A stretch of DNA of 47,620 bases from assembly GCA_024401455.1 (NCBI GenBank), contig JAKSLA010000022.1:1-47620 (forward strand), given 5' to 3'. Made by a program: the position numbers and the translations under genes. Below are positions 9,262 through 17,246 of the stretch, in pieces; position 1 is the stretch's first letter, and every line of letters starts with the position of its first letter. Below the pieces are notes generated by a model that searched no databases, was not told where the DNA came from, and saw only the letters and a list, made by a program, of their open reading frames with translations. This stretch comes from Paludibacteraceae bacterium (lineage in GTDB: Bacteria > Bacteroidota > Bacteroidia > Bacteroidales > Paludibacteraceae).

Positions 9262-9294
9262 AATCCTCTCCAGCCAGAATATCTTGGCCGGAGG
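9262..9294 (-). terminator. Terminator of the antiporter-ruvB operon
   Basis: CCTCTCCAGCCA (9265-9276) pairs imperfectly with TGGCCGGAGG (9285-9294). On the minus strand the stem is followed by ATTTTTAC. It is the first such structure behind the last gene of the four-gene operon. Confidence 0.55.
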
Positions 9295-9320
9295 TTACAT
9301 TTAAGCAAGGGAGGATGGAA

Positions 9321-9725
9321 TCAAATCAGCAACCGACGCAATCCGTAGATATAGTAGCCCCAAGCATACCGATAGGCAAATATATGTTTCCTTAAGTCAA
9401 GTTGTAAACGATTACGAGAACACCATTCGATAGAATGGCGATCTCTGACCGCATGGCAAAGATGCAAAAGCATACCTTGCGACATACGAAAATATGGACG
9501 AATTACCCTATGCGGACTAACATTCGTCCCCACCAATTCATCAGCAGAGACAAGAACAGCCACAAGACCATCTTCCTCATCTGAATCAGCCTCATTCAAA
9601 GAGGTTTCTGTCAAGGATGTAGCCTTTTCATCGAAAGAAAAAGAGTGCCGTTCGACTTGCAGCAAGCAGCCGAAAAGCACCATAAGCGCAAAAAGGGAGA
9701 GATATTTAACTACCCTTCTACTCAT
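9321..9725 (-). CDS. Small possible lipoprotein of unknown function, last gene of the ruvB operon
   Basis: I start it at the ATG at 9725, ten nt behind the ruvB stop; the frame is open further up but would overlap ruvB. The 134-residue product begins with a hydrophobic stretch ending VLFGC at residue 20, which resembles a lipobox although Phe at -2 is unusual, so a membrane anchor is the alternative. An acidic linker (SLNEADSDEEDG, around 40-50) leads to a basic, aromatic C-terminal half (RVIRPYFRMSQGM, HIFAYRYAWGYYIYGLRRL). No enzyme motif is visible. Position alone ties it to the operon; nothing suggests a role in recombination. Confidence 0.6.
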   Translation of the reverse strand: MSRRVVKYLSLFALMVLFGCLLQVERHSFSFDEKATSLTETSLNEADSDEEDGLVAVLVSADELVGTNVSPHRVIRPYFRMSQGMLLHLCHAVRDRHSIEWCSRNRLQLDLRKHIFAYRYAWGYYIYGLRRLLI

Positions 9726-9735
9726 ATCTTCAAGA

Positions 9736-10767
9736 TTATACCTCGTCAAACAACACATTTTGCTGACCGAAGTGAAGTTTGCCCAAATGCTTATAGGCCA
9801 AATCCGTCACTTCCCTTCCTCTCGGTGTGCGTTTCAAGAAGCCCTCCTTTATCAAGAAAGGTTCGTAAACTTCCTCTATGGTTCCTGCGTCTTCTCCTAA
9901 AGCCGTCGCTATGGTCGTCAATCCGACTGGGCCACCACCAAACTTATCTATCATTAAGTTCAACAGTTTATTATCAATCTCATCCAAACCATAACGGTCT
10001 ATGTTGAGCGCGTCCAACGCATAAAGGGCAATCTTTACATCAATCTTTCCGTTGCCTTTTACTTGGGCGAAATCACGCACACGACGAAGCAATGCGTTAG
10101 CGATACGCGGCGTTCCTCGACTACGACCAGCCACCTCTCGGGCAGCCTTCCGCTCACAAGGCATATTCAGCAACGAAGCCGAGCGAAGAACAATGTCCGT
10201 CAAAATTTCCGTATCGTAATACTCCAAGTGGCAATTAATACCGAAGCGAGCACGCAACGGACTGGTCAACAAGCCGCTTCGCGTGGTGGCTCCCACCAAC
10301 GTGAAGGGATTCAAGTCTATCTGAATGGAACGGGCGTTAGGACCCTTGTCCAACATAATATCAATACGATAATCCTCCATAGCCGAGTATAGATACTCTT
10401 CCACAACAGGACTCAAACGATGGATTTCATCGATGAAAAGGACTTCATTGGGTTCCAAATTGGTCAACAAACCCGCCAAATCACCCGGTTTGTCAAGCAC
10501 TGGCCCTGAGGTCAACTTAAAGCCTACTCCCAACTCATTGGCTATGATGTTGGAAAGCGTCGTCTTTCCCAATCCCGGAGGTCCGTGAAACAATATATGG
10601 TCGAGCGGCTCGCGACGCATTTTGGCTGCAGCGACAAACACACGAAGGTTTTCGATGATCTTTGCTTGTCCAGAAAAGTCATCGAAAGACAAAGGTCTCA
10701 AGGCGTTTTCAAAGTCCTTCTCCCTGTCGTTACCCGCAGCCGTCCGTATATCAAAATCCTCTCCCAT
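9736..10767 (-). CDS. ruvB: Holliday junction branch-migration ATPase RuvB
   Basis: RuvB is the hexameric ring motor that, with RuvA and RuvC, drives branch migration of Holliday junctions. The 343 residues fit the family length. Visible motifs: Walker A GPPGLGKT (62-69), Walker B with DEIH (113-116), the sensor-1 stretch GATTRSG followed by LRARFG with the arginine finger, and the winged-helix C-terminal domain ([16 protein letters not shown] ... [16 protein letters not shown]). It starts five nt behind the acyltransferase stop, so the genes are co-transcribed. ruvA and ruvC are not in the window, which is usual in Bacteroidota. Confidence 0.98.
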   Translation of the reverse strand: MGEDFDIRTAAGNDREKDFENALRPLSFDDFSGQAKIIENLRVFVAAAKMRREPLDHILFHGPPGLGKTTLSNIIANELGVGFKLTSGPVLDKPGDLAGLLTNLEPNEVLFIDEIHRLSPVVEEYLYSAMEDYRIDIMLDKGPNARSIQIDLNPFTLVGATTRSGLLTSPLRARFGINCHLEYYDTEILTDIVLRSASLLNMPCERKAAREVAGRSRGTPRIANALLRRVRDFAQVKGNGKIDVKIALYALDALNIDRYGLDEIDNKLLNLMIDKFGGGPVGLTTIATALGEDAGTIEEVYEPFLIKEGFLKRTPRGREVTDLAYKHLGKLHFGQQNVLFDEV

Positions 10768-10772
10768 ACAAT

Positions 10773-12086
10773 TTAATCTTTCTTGAAAAGTTTTCTCATT
10801 GCAGAACGGATTTCCTCCACCATATCAGGCTTCTTAATGTTAGCGATACGCTCCTTCACATAGTTCCATCTCCATCTATAACGGATAAAGAAATAGAAAG
10901 ATACGGGCAACGAAAGGAAGAAACACAACAAGAATATCCAATTAGGGAATATGAATGCTGCAATCAGCGTATAAATCAAATAGATGATTGGGAAGGCCAA
11001 GGCGGCCAAGCCGAAGACAAACGACGACTCAAAACCCGTTCCTCTACTTCTCTTTGTCAAAAACTTTACCAAAGCGAATGGACCGCCATTGAAAAGCAAA
11101 GAGTAAACCAACAATGGCGATGTTACAGCCATATATATAATGTTCAACAGCAGTGAGATGTCAAACTTGCAACCTGCCTCACGCACCTTTGCTGAGAATG
11201 AGACATCCTTATGAGTAGCATTCCACTTTTTACACAAGGCATCCAATTCTGCCAACTCCGATTCATTCTCAGCCTCAACTTTAGCCAAGCGCTCAACAAT
11301 CTGCTTACGGGCAGCCAAACGGTTGGTCTCCGTATCCTCCAGATCCATCTCGTTCAGCATCTCCTCATTGAACAGGTAAGAGGCTGAATAGAATGTTTCG
11401 TAGTATTTTTTAGACTGGATATCGAGCATCAACTGAGACATACGATCGTGCAGTTCATCACGCAAATGGTTTTGAGCAACAGGCGCATTCTCTTTGTATG
11501 CTTCCCAATAGTCGGCAATGTCAATCGGCTTACCGAAATTGACGATAAGATGGTGGCCCGTGTGGTCATAATCTCCGTAGTCAATACCGACCGGTACAAT
11601 CTTCACAAAATCATTGGCAGGCAACTGCTCCTGCGTAGAGAATGCAATACGGAACATGCCCTTCACCAAAGGACGAAGCCTACGAGTTGGCTCCTGCCCT
11701 CCTTCCGCCATCAAGCAAAGGAAATGCCTATGAAGAAGCGTATCTACCGATTGTTCAAACGAATCGTTGTTCTTCTTCAAGTTTTGAATTCCATCACGAA
11801 TACGATAAGCAGGCATGATACGCAAAGCCCTCAAAGCCTTGGCTGTAGCCGACTTCTTGAACAGGTCCGCCCTCGCCAAGAAAATCACCTTAGAAGGAGC
11901 AGAAGTCAATACTGCCATCGCATCAATCAAAGCATTCTGATGATTGGGTGCAAAAATTACGGAAGCATTCTTAGGAATATTATTTCTACCATTCACCTCC
12001 ACCGAACTGAAGCCTCGTTTGAAGATGTAACTAGCATATACCTTTAATGCACTATAAAAAAATGATGGTGAATATATTTTTTCCAT
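10773..12086 (-). CDS. 1-acyl-sn-glycerol-3-phosphate acyltransferase-like (LPLAT) membrane protein
   Basis: A 437-residue member of the PlsC/LPLAT superfamily, which moves acyl chains onto lysophospholipids at the inner membrane. The first block is [11 protein letters not shown] (His49, Asp55), with five residues between His and Asp instead of the classical four; I know this spacing from related Bacteroidota proteins. The later blocks are [18 protein letters not shown] (the EGT-type substrate site) and [13 protein letters not shown]...NFGKPI. The C-terminal third has an antiparallel soluble part and hydrophobic helices near 315-335 and 370-405. I use the ATG at 12086, 14 nt behind the antiporter stop; a TTG at 12104 overlapping that stop is an alternative. 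The preferred substrate cannot be read from sequence. Confidence 0.85.
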   Translation of the reverse strand: MEKIYSPSFFYSALKVYASYIFKRGFSSVEVNGRNNIPKNASVIFAPNHQNALIDAMAVLTSAPSKVIFLARADLFKKSATAKALRALRIMPAYRIRDGIQNLKKNNDSFEQSVDTLLHRHFLCLMAEGGQEPTRRLRPLVKGMFRIAFSTQEQLPANDFVKIVPVGIDYGDYDHTGHHLIVNFGKPIDIADYWEAYKENAPVAQNHLRDELHDRMSQLMLDIQSKKYYETFYSASYLFNEEMLNEMDLEDTETNRLAARKQIVERLAKVEAENESELAELDALCKKWNATHKDVSFSAKVREAGCKFDISLLLNIIYMAVTSPLLVYSLLFNGGPFALVKFLTKRSRGTGFESSFVFGLAALAFPIIYLIYTLIAAFIFPNWIFLLCFFLSLPVSFYFFIRYRWRWNYVKERIANIKKPDMVEEIRSAMRKLFKKD

Positions 12087-12100
12087 TATCACTATAATTT

Positions 12101-14251
12101 TCAAACCATAAACGACGTATTTTTGTCCTCCTCCCCAAATTGGTCAGGATACAAAACAATAAAACTATTTGGAGCGAAGTATTTGGAGAGTTGCAAAGGC
12201 AACTTCTCCATCGCCGGATTGTATGAGATGGCCGTCTTTCGGGAAGAAATGACGACAAACAAATCATTGTCGCCCACTTCACGTGTCAGCATCAAGAAGT
12301 CATCCCAATCATCCAGTACTTCAAACTTAGTTTCCACGCCAAACTTATTTCTGCGGGCCAAAATCTTCAACTGCTCCAGTGTGTCCGGATCAGCAAAGAA
12401 AGAGACCGTTGCTCCAATCTGCTTACTAATGTTCTTCACACGGTCGTACCACTTCACGAAACCAGCCTCAAACTCCGCCTTAGCAGGCACTGCTACAATC
12501 AAGCGCTTGATAGTGCTAAGCGGCTGAATGGACTTATAGACCAAAATCATTTGGTTGGTCGCCTTCAAAAGGTTCTCCGTCTTCGCCCCGAAAAACGAAT
12601 CGGCAAAATGAGCCTTATGATGCAAACCCATCACTACCTCCGTGATGGCATTCTCCTTTATCGTGTGGATAATACCACTTGTCACATTGGCATCATAACG
12701 AGAAATCATACGCACCGTATTGTCCGTAGCCGTTGCGATTCGCGCTGCGCGTTCAAGCAATTTCTTGCCTCTGTCCAAACTTCCCACATCGCCCTTCGTG
12801 TCATTAGAGACATTCACGGCATAAAGCGGTTCCTTACTCTTGTTCACCTTCAGCAAGACGGCCAAATCCATCAGACTGTTAAGCGTCTCCGGATTATAGA
12901 TAGGGATCAGAATACGGTCCACCAACTTCTCCTCCGTCATTTCGTTGTCGATACGGTCGGCCTGTACTGCCAAGAAACGAGCCGCACGCTCCGTCGCCAG
13001 CGACGAAATGGTGCAAGTAACGAGAATCATCACAATCGTACCGTTCAAAATGGCATCGCCAAAAAGCGCTATCGGGCGGCCATCCGCCGTGGTTCCTACG
13101 ATTATCTCGTGACCAATCATCACGGCCGCCAAGGTAGCCGCCGCCTGCGAGTTACTCAAACCGAATATCATCAAGCGCTCAGCCTTCGTCATCGAGAATT
13201 TGCGCTGCGTAACCACAGCCGCCAAATATTTGGAGAACGTGGCAACAATACTCATCACAAACGCCGCAATCAACGTGTCGAAACCGCTGAATACCACTCG
13301 CAAATCAATCAACATTCCCACTCCAATCAGAAAGAACGGGATGAAAAGAGCATTTCCCACGAAATCCAACCGATTCATCAGCGGAGAAATGCGAGGGATG
13401 AAGCGATTGAGCGCCAGACCCACCATAAAGGCCCCAATTATCGGCTCAAGTCCAGAGAGTTCGGCCAAGAAGCCTCCCAAGAAAACCATCGCCAGGACAA
13501 AGATGTATTGCAGAATACTATCTTCCGTATATTTCAAAAAACGATCTGCCAATTTGGGGAAGAGCACCATCACCACGAATCCGAAAATCGCGATGGAAAC
13601 GAACATTTTCACCCAGAAATAGGCATCAGCCTCGCCTTTCGCCATCGAGACGATCACCGCCAACAAAAGCAATGACAAGGTGGTGGTTATCATAGTACCA
13701 CCAATCGTGACACTCACCGACCTATTCTTCGCCACACCAAAACGGCCCACTATCGGATAAGACAACAATGTATGCGAAGCGTACATACTGGCCAAAAGGA
13801 CGGAGGTCATGTAGAGATAATTCTCCGCCACCGAAGCATTGCTCCATGAGACAACCGAATCGCCCACCGTCTTGCTCAAGAGGTAATCGTTTAAGAAATA
13901 ACCCGAAAACGAACCAAACAGCATTGGGAACAAAAAGGTGGCCAATCCAAAGAAGATGCCTATTCGCTTGTTCTTCTTGAAATCGGACAAATCCATCTCC
14001 AACCCAGCCAAAAACATTATGTAGAGCAAGCCCACAGCCCCAAAAAGGCGGAAGCTTTCGTCTCTCGACAAGATATTCAGTCCGTGCTCGCCTAATGCAA
14101 GTCCTGCAAGGATAAGGCCAATAATCTGCGGAATCTTAAACCTTTCAAGAACAAGCGGAGTAAGAAGAATGACGAAAAGCACCAACGAGAATATCAAAAT
14201 AGGATTTGACAAGGGAAGTGAGAAATCTACATGAGAAATCAATGCATCCAT
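12101..14251 (-). CDS. CPA2-family cation/proton antiporter with universal-stress-like cytoplasmic tail
   Basis: A 716-residue protein. Residues about 15-410 form the 12-13 helix Na+/H+ exchanger domain (opening PLVLERFKIPQIIGLILAGL; GLEMDLSDFKKNKRIG; FLAELSGLEPIIGAFMVGLALNR, the last typical of CPA2 with its transport acidic region). The C-terminal 290 residues contain two UspA-like halves (LVDRILIPIYNPETLNSLMDLAVLL; TIKRLIVAVPAKAEFEAG), so activity may respond to nucleotide or stress. I chose the ATG at 14251 because GGAAGAAG lies just upstream; a GTG at 14275 is the alternative. It heads a four-gene operon with the acyltransferase, ruvB and a small protein. The ion (Na+ or K+) is not determined. 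Confidence 0.9.
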   Translation of the reverse strand: MDALISHVDFSLPLSNPILIFSLVLFVILLTPLVLERFKIPQIIGLILAGLALGEHGLNILSRDESFRLFGAVGLLYIMFLAGLEMDLSDFKKNKRIGIFFGLATFLFPMLFGSFSGYFLNDYLLSKTVGDSVVSWSNASVAENYLYMTSVLLASMYASHTLLSYPIVGRFGVAKNRSVSVTIGGTMITTTLSLLLLAVIVSMAKGEADAYFWVKMFVSIAIFGFVVMVLFPKLADRFLKYTEDSILQYIFVLAMVFLGGFLAELSGLEPIIGAFMVGLALNRFIPRISPLMNRLDFVGNALFIPFFLIGVGMLIDLRVVFSGFDTLIAAFVMSIVATFSKYLAAVVTQRKFSMTKAERLMIFGLSNSQAAATLAAVMIGHEIIVGTTADGRPIALFGDAILNGTIVMILVTCTISSLATERAARFLAVQADRIDNEMTEEKLVDRILIPIYNPETLNSLMDLAVLLKVNKSKEPLYAVNVSNDTKGDVGSLDRGKKLLERAARIATATDNTVRMISRYDANVTSGIIHTIKENAITEVVMGLHHKAHFADSFFGAKTENLLKATNQMILVYKSIQPLSTIKRLIVAVPAKAEFEAGFVKWYDRVKNISKQIGATVSFFADPDTLEQLKILARRNKFGVETKFEVLDDWDDFLMLTREVGDNDLFVVISSRKTAISYNPAMEKLPLQLSKYFAPNSFIVLYPDQFGEEDKNTSFMV

Positions 14252-14366
14252 ATATCTTCTTCCGTCGGGAATCACGACACAATCTGCTTTTTATCCAAGC
14301 AAACAGACAAACACAATATCTGTTTCGAGCAGTCGGACTCCTCCATTTTATAATTCACGCTATCTG

Positions 14367-14399
14367 CAAAAATAGGCATTATTTTTTAGATACTGAAAA
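14367..14399 (-). promoter_or_regulatory. Possible promoter of the antiporter operon
   Basis: TATTTTTG on the minus strand (14367-14374) fits the -7 box, about 120 nt before the start. The -33 position has only a TTT run, not TTG, so support is partial. Confidence 0.35.
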
Positions 14400-14409
14400 C
14401 ATTCATCCG

Positions 14410-14505
14410 TTAATTAGTGCCAAGTGATTTTTTAAAATTCAACTTTTTTTCATGTAATCCCAGATAAATCCCATATCTTTGCTCTCGGGTAAGATGATTG
14501 TACAT
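14410..14505 (-). pseudogene. IS30 transposase N-terminal remnant
   Basis: The frame from the ATG at 14505 reads MYNHLTREQRYGIYLGLHEK, then a short unrelated tail to a TAA at 14410-14412. Only the start of the helix-turn-helix domain remains. It differs from copy 1 by Gln to His at one position within the shared part. Confidence 0.7.
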
Positions 14506-14559
14506 ATGCAATACAAAATTATCAAACCTATTGGAGACTTCGGTCTCCATTTTTGTTTT
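14442..14559. repeat. 118-bp direct repeat, copy 2
   Basis: Same orientation and 6185 bp to the right of copy 1, one mismatch. That mismatch changes the TTG of the candidate plus-strand -33 box to ATG (14452-14454). Confidence 0.95.
14489..14557 (+). ncRNA. Candidate antisense small RNA of the IS30 remnant, copy 2
   Basis: The -7 box TATCTTTG (14474-14481) and the UUCG hairpin (14533-14548) with its U-run are unchanged from copy 1, so the RNA body would be identical. Its -33 box is damaged (ATG for TTG), so this copy may be weaker or silent. Confidence 0.35.
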
Positions 14560-14612
14560 TTTTATATTGCTTCTTGATTTCCTTCATCCGACTCTTTTTC
14601 TTGCACTTCTAA

Positions 14613-14756
14613 ATTGAAAGTACAATCCAAAGGCAATTCTCAATACACGTCATCGACGCCGAACTCCGCTACTACCTCCGCTTCCAGAACCCCGAGGAAC
14701 TCCCGGACAAGGAATGGGCCATGCGGCTGAAGGAACTCGAATGGATAAGGCGGAAC
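14613..14756 (+). pseudogene. Fragment of an unrecognised accessory protein
   Basis: With no ATG in front, the frame reads through VIDAELRYYLRFQNPEELPD and KEWAMRLKELEWIRR. The composition and helix pattern look like a real protein, of the kind I associate with small phage or conjugative-element genes in Bacteroidota, though I cannot name a family. Protein-like sequence ends near 14756, where it meets the tail of an opposing small ORF. I read it as a stranded gene fragment. Confidence 0.4.
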
Positions 14757-14866
14757 TTGTTGGGGTCGTATTCCCACCAGCCTTTTACGCTCCTCTTGTC
14801 CTCCTTGTCGACGAATATAATCCGATAGATCAACCACAAGCTAAACAAAGCCACTAAGACATTCAT
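14672..14866 (-). CDS. Small membrane protein, possibly truncated
   Basis: Starting at the ATG at 14866, six nt behind AAAGGAGGG (an unusually strong Shine-Dalgarno for this genome), the frame gives MNVLVALFSLWLIYRIIFVD: one membrane helix, then a charged stretch (KEDKRSVKGWWEYDPNK). From about residue 38 the sequence becomes Ser/Arg-rich and runs antisense to the 14613-14756 fragment, which suggests that the original C-terminus was lost by rearrangement. Function unknown. Confidence 0.4.
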   Translation of the reverse strand: MNVLVALFSLWLIYRIIFVDKEDKRSVKGWWEYDPNKFRLIHSSSFSRMAHSLSGSSSGFWKRR

Positions 14867-14953
14867 GGTCATCCCTCCTTTCTTCTTTTTCCAAAAATGC
14901 AAATAATTTTCTAATTCAGCACTAAAATCCCCTCAATGAAATAATCGCCCAAT

Positions 14954-15181
14954 TCATCGGGATTCTGCATCCTTAATCGGCTTTAGCAAATACTCCAAAC
15001 CATTAAGTTGAATCTCATACATCAACCCCATCAATTGGCCCAATTTGCCGGCTGGAAATCCTTTCTGCTTGTACCATACCAAATAGTGCTCTGGCAAATC
15101 GCATATCCGATAATCCTTGAATTTACCGTATGGCATTCGCATACGAACCAAATCTATCAAAGCATTGTTGTTAGAAAGCAT
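14954..15181 (-). CDS. DUF3820 family protein
   Basis: A 75-residue protein matching DUF3820 along most of its length: MPYGKFKDYRICDLPEHYLV, WYKQKGFPAGKLGQLM, then EIQLNGLEYLLKPI. The family is a small widespread domain with a conserved F/YGK(Y/F)KG-like start and a (W/F)xxxKGFPxGxLG core, also found fused to exonucleases; its role here is unknown. It appears to be single, with a -7-like box 22 nt upstream of the start. Confidence 0.8.
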   Translation of the reverse strand: MLSNNNALIDLVRMRMPYGKFKDYRICDLPEHYLVWYKQKGFPAGKLGQLMGLMYEIQLNGLEYLLKPIKDAESR

Positions 15182-15202
15182 AATCTTCTCGTTTTAGGAC
15201 TA

Positions 15203-15210
15203 CAAATATA
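15203..15210 (-). promoter_or_regulatory. -7 box before the DUF3820 gene
   Basis: TATATTTG on the minus strand fits TAnnTTTG. No TTG lies at the right distance. The leader would be very short (about 15-20 nt). Confidence 0.45.
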
Positions 15211-15307
15211 GGGGACTTCTAAAAAATCTTTGCAGGTTTTTGAAGAATTTGTCAAGCGTCACCACGACACATAGGGCATGGTTAGGTATGTTCTTGGGGT
15301 GTCAGTA

Positions 15308-15339
15308 TTGTGATTTCATATTCTCTTTTCGTATATTTG
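15308..15339 (+). promoter_or_regulatory. Promoter of the argE-rnh-gldA-expansin-argB operon
   Basis: TTG at 15308-15310 and TATATTTG at 15332-15339 are 21 nt apart. The leader to the ATG at 15475 would be about 130 nt and holds a small hairpin (CAAAAT/ATTTTG near 15366-15380). No ARG-box-like palindrome was recognised. Confidence 0.65.
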
Positions 15340-15474
15340 CAATCGGAAAAAACAAGGGCTTCTCAAAATTGCATTTTGAAGAACTAAAATTCAAAACGAA
15401 CTAAAGATTTTAGAGAGCGCCTAAATGTCAAACATTAAAAATCGGGGAAATTTATAGAAAGACCCTTTACTAAT

Positions 15475-16545
15475 ATGGATATTAAGCAAGCTCAAGAAGA
15501 AGCGATAGAATTGTTGAAGACGCTCATTGCCACTCCTTCCTATAGCAGAGAAGAGGGCGAATTGGCCGATTTTCTAGAAAGCAGAATTTGTGCATTTGGC
15601 TACCAAGCCAAACGCCATGCCAACAACATTTGGCTGATGGCGCCCCGATTCAGCGACAACAAGCCAACGCTATTGCTCAACTCCCACATCGACACCGTTA
15701 AGCCAACGACGGGTTGGAAACACGAGCCTCACACGCCAGTGGTGGAGGGCGAGAGACTCTATGGATTGGGCAGCAACGATGCGGGTGCATCTCTTGTTTC
15801 CCTTCTTTATGTATTTTTCCTCCTCTCGGAAAAGGAACAACCCTACAACTTGATATTCGCCGCCTCGGCAGAAGAAGAGGTTTCGGGCAAGTCGGGCATG
15901 GAGAGCCTACTGCTTGAGATGCCACCAATCGACCTTGCCGTTGTAGGCGAACCTACAGGAATGCAGTTGGCCGTGGCCGAAAAGGGCCTGATGGTGGTCG
16001 ATTGTGAAGCACAAGGCGTAGCCGGACATGCAGCCCGCAACGAAGGGGACAATGCCATCTACAAAGCAATCAAAGACATAGCATGGATTGAGAGCACACA
16101 ACTGCCGAAAGTTTCCGACCTTTTGGGTCCTGTAAAAATGACCGTGACCATGGTACACGCCGGCACTCAACACAATGTGATTCCCGACAAATGCAGTTTC
16201 GTCATCGATGTCCGCTCCAACGAGTGCTACACCAACGAGGAGATTTTCGAGATATTGCAAGAGAACTTGGGCAGCGAGTTGAACGCCCGCTCATTCCGCC
16301 TTCGTTCGTCCGGCATCAGCGACGAGCATCCTATCGTGAAAAAATGCACCGAAATGGGCATCTCCAAATTCGGTTCGCCTACGCTTTCCGACCAAGCGCT
16401 CATGCACTTCTGGAGTGTAAAGATTGGGCCAGGAGATTCGGCTCGCTCACACACCGCCGACGAGTACATCAAGTTAGACGAAATCCGAAATGCCATTGAG
16501 TGCTACTACAAAATTCTCGATGGATTGGAGATTCCTTCTAAATAA
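15475..16545 (+). CDS. argE: M20-family N-acyl-ornithine/citrulline deacylase (ArgE-like)
   Basis: A 356-residue zinc hydrolase of the M20/ArgE/DapE family, which removes the acyl group from an acylated amino acid in the cytosol. Metal and catalytic sites are in order: HIDTV (His71, Asp73), NDAG (Asp102, bridging), AEEE (133-135, general base and ligand), GEPT (Glu159) and the C-terminal SHTADE histidine. The dimerisation domain lies between about 170 and 270. argB sits in the same apparent operon, so arginine synthesis is the best reading; in Bacteroides the intermediates can be N-succinylated and the substrate may be an acyl-citrulline. DapE-type or lysine deacetylase activity is a less likely alternative. 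Confidence 0.8.
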   Translation: MDIKQAQEEAIELLKTLIATPSYSREEGELADFLESRICAFGYQAKRHANNIWLMAPRFSDNKPTLLLNSHIDTVKPTTGWKHEPHTPVVEGERLYGLGSNDAGASLVSLLYVFFLLSEKEQPYNLIFAASAEEEVSGKSGMESLLLEMPPIDLAVVGEPTGMQLAVAEKGLMVVDCEAQGVAGHAARNEGDNAIYKAIKDIAWIESTQLPKVSDLLGPVKMTVTMVHAGTQHNVIPDKCSFVIDVRSNECYTNEEIFEILQENLGSELNARSFRLRSSGISDEHPIVKKCTEMGISKFGSPTLSDQALMHFWSVKIGPGDSARSHTADEYIKLDEIRNAIECYYKILDGLEIPSK

Positions 16546-16559
16546 TCGTCCAAGGAAGC

Positions 16560-17192
16560 ATGGCAAGCAAGAAAAAATATTATGTCGTTTGGGCGGGTTG
16601 GAATCCCGGCATCTACACGGATTGGGAAGAATGCAAAAAGCAAGTGCTCAACTATCCCAACGCCAAATACAAGGGGTTTGAAAGTGAAGACGAAGCCATG
16701 ATTGCGTTCTCTTCTCCTTATCAGGCAAGCACCCCCTCCCATCGTCCGATCGCACGCCCTGCGGTTGACCCCTCGTCCATCGGACGTCCTCTCTCGGACG
16801 CCATTGCGGTTGATGCTGCTTGTAGCGGCAATCCGGGCAAAATGGAATATCGGGGCGTTTATGTCCGCAACGGGGCACAAATTTTCCATGTGGGTCCGTT
16901 GGAGCAAGGCACCAACAACATCGGCGAATTTTTGGCTCTCGTCCATGGGTTAGCCTATATGAAGAAAAATGGATTCGAGCAGCCCATCTACTCCGATAGC
17001 GCCAACGCCATTTCGTGGGTAAAGCAGAAAAAATGTAAGACCAAGTTAACACCGACCGCTAAAAACGCCCCTATCTTCGATATGATAGCGCGCGCGGAAA
17101 AATGGCTGGCAGAGAACACTTACAAGACTCAAATCATCAAGTGGGAAACCTCCGTTTGGGGCGAAATCCCCGCTGACTTCGGTCGAAAATGA
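16560..17192 (+). CDS. rnhA: Type I ribonuclease H with N-terminal viroplasmin/RNA-binding domain
   Basis: A 210-residue protein. Residues 6-52 form the small RNA:DNA-hybrid-binding domain known from eukaryotic RNase H1 and caulimovirus viroplasmin (YYVVWAGWNPGIYTDWEEC). The RNase H fold follows, with the four acidic residues in place: Asp85 (AVDAACSGNPG), Glu123 (IGEFLALVHG), Asp146 (YSDSANA) and Asp206 (PADFGRK). It cleaves RNA in RNA:DNA hybrids during replication and R-loop repair. It begins 14 nt behind argE, with no functional link to that gene. Confidence 0.93.
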   Translation: MASKKKYYVVWAGWNPGIYTDWEECKKQVLNYPNAKYKGFESEDEAMIAFSSPYQASTPSHRPIARPAVDPSSIGRPLSDAIAVDAACSGNPGKMEYRGVYVRNGAQIFHVGPLEQGTNNIGEFLALVHGLAYMKKNGFEQPIYSDSANAISWVKQKKCKTKLTPTAKNAPIFDMIARAEKWLAENTYKTQIIKWETSVWGEIPADFGRK

Positions 17193-17246
17193 TAACACTC
17201 GTTTCGGGAAGGATCTCCTTTTCAAACGGAAAGACAATATACGATT

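Larger units (their letters stand above)
14410..14577 (-). mobile_element. Degenerate IS30-family element, copy 2
   Basis: It shares the 118-bp block with copy 1 but has a different deletion: the transposase C-terminus is absent. The right edge carries TTGCTTCTTGA (14567-14577), the inverse of copy 1's left end, and CAAGTG (14421-14426) marks the left side. Both copies therefore derive from the same IS family by independent losses. Confidence 0.6.

Noticed and set aside
9321-9758. Longer start for the small gene behind ruvB ([11 protein letters not shown]...)
   Set aside because: Would overlap the ruvB end and put a charged stretch before the hydrophobic signal; the ATG at 9725 fits better.
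12551-13675. A 374-aa His/Arg/Gln-rich open frame on the plus strand
   Set aside because: Antisense shadow of the antiporter gene; composition is that of complementary hydrophobic codons.
15426-15458. Short upstream ORF (ten codons) in the argE leader as an arginine attenuator
   Set aside because: Only one Arg codon, no terminator/antiterminator pair found, so nothing beyond chance.
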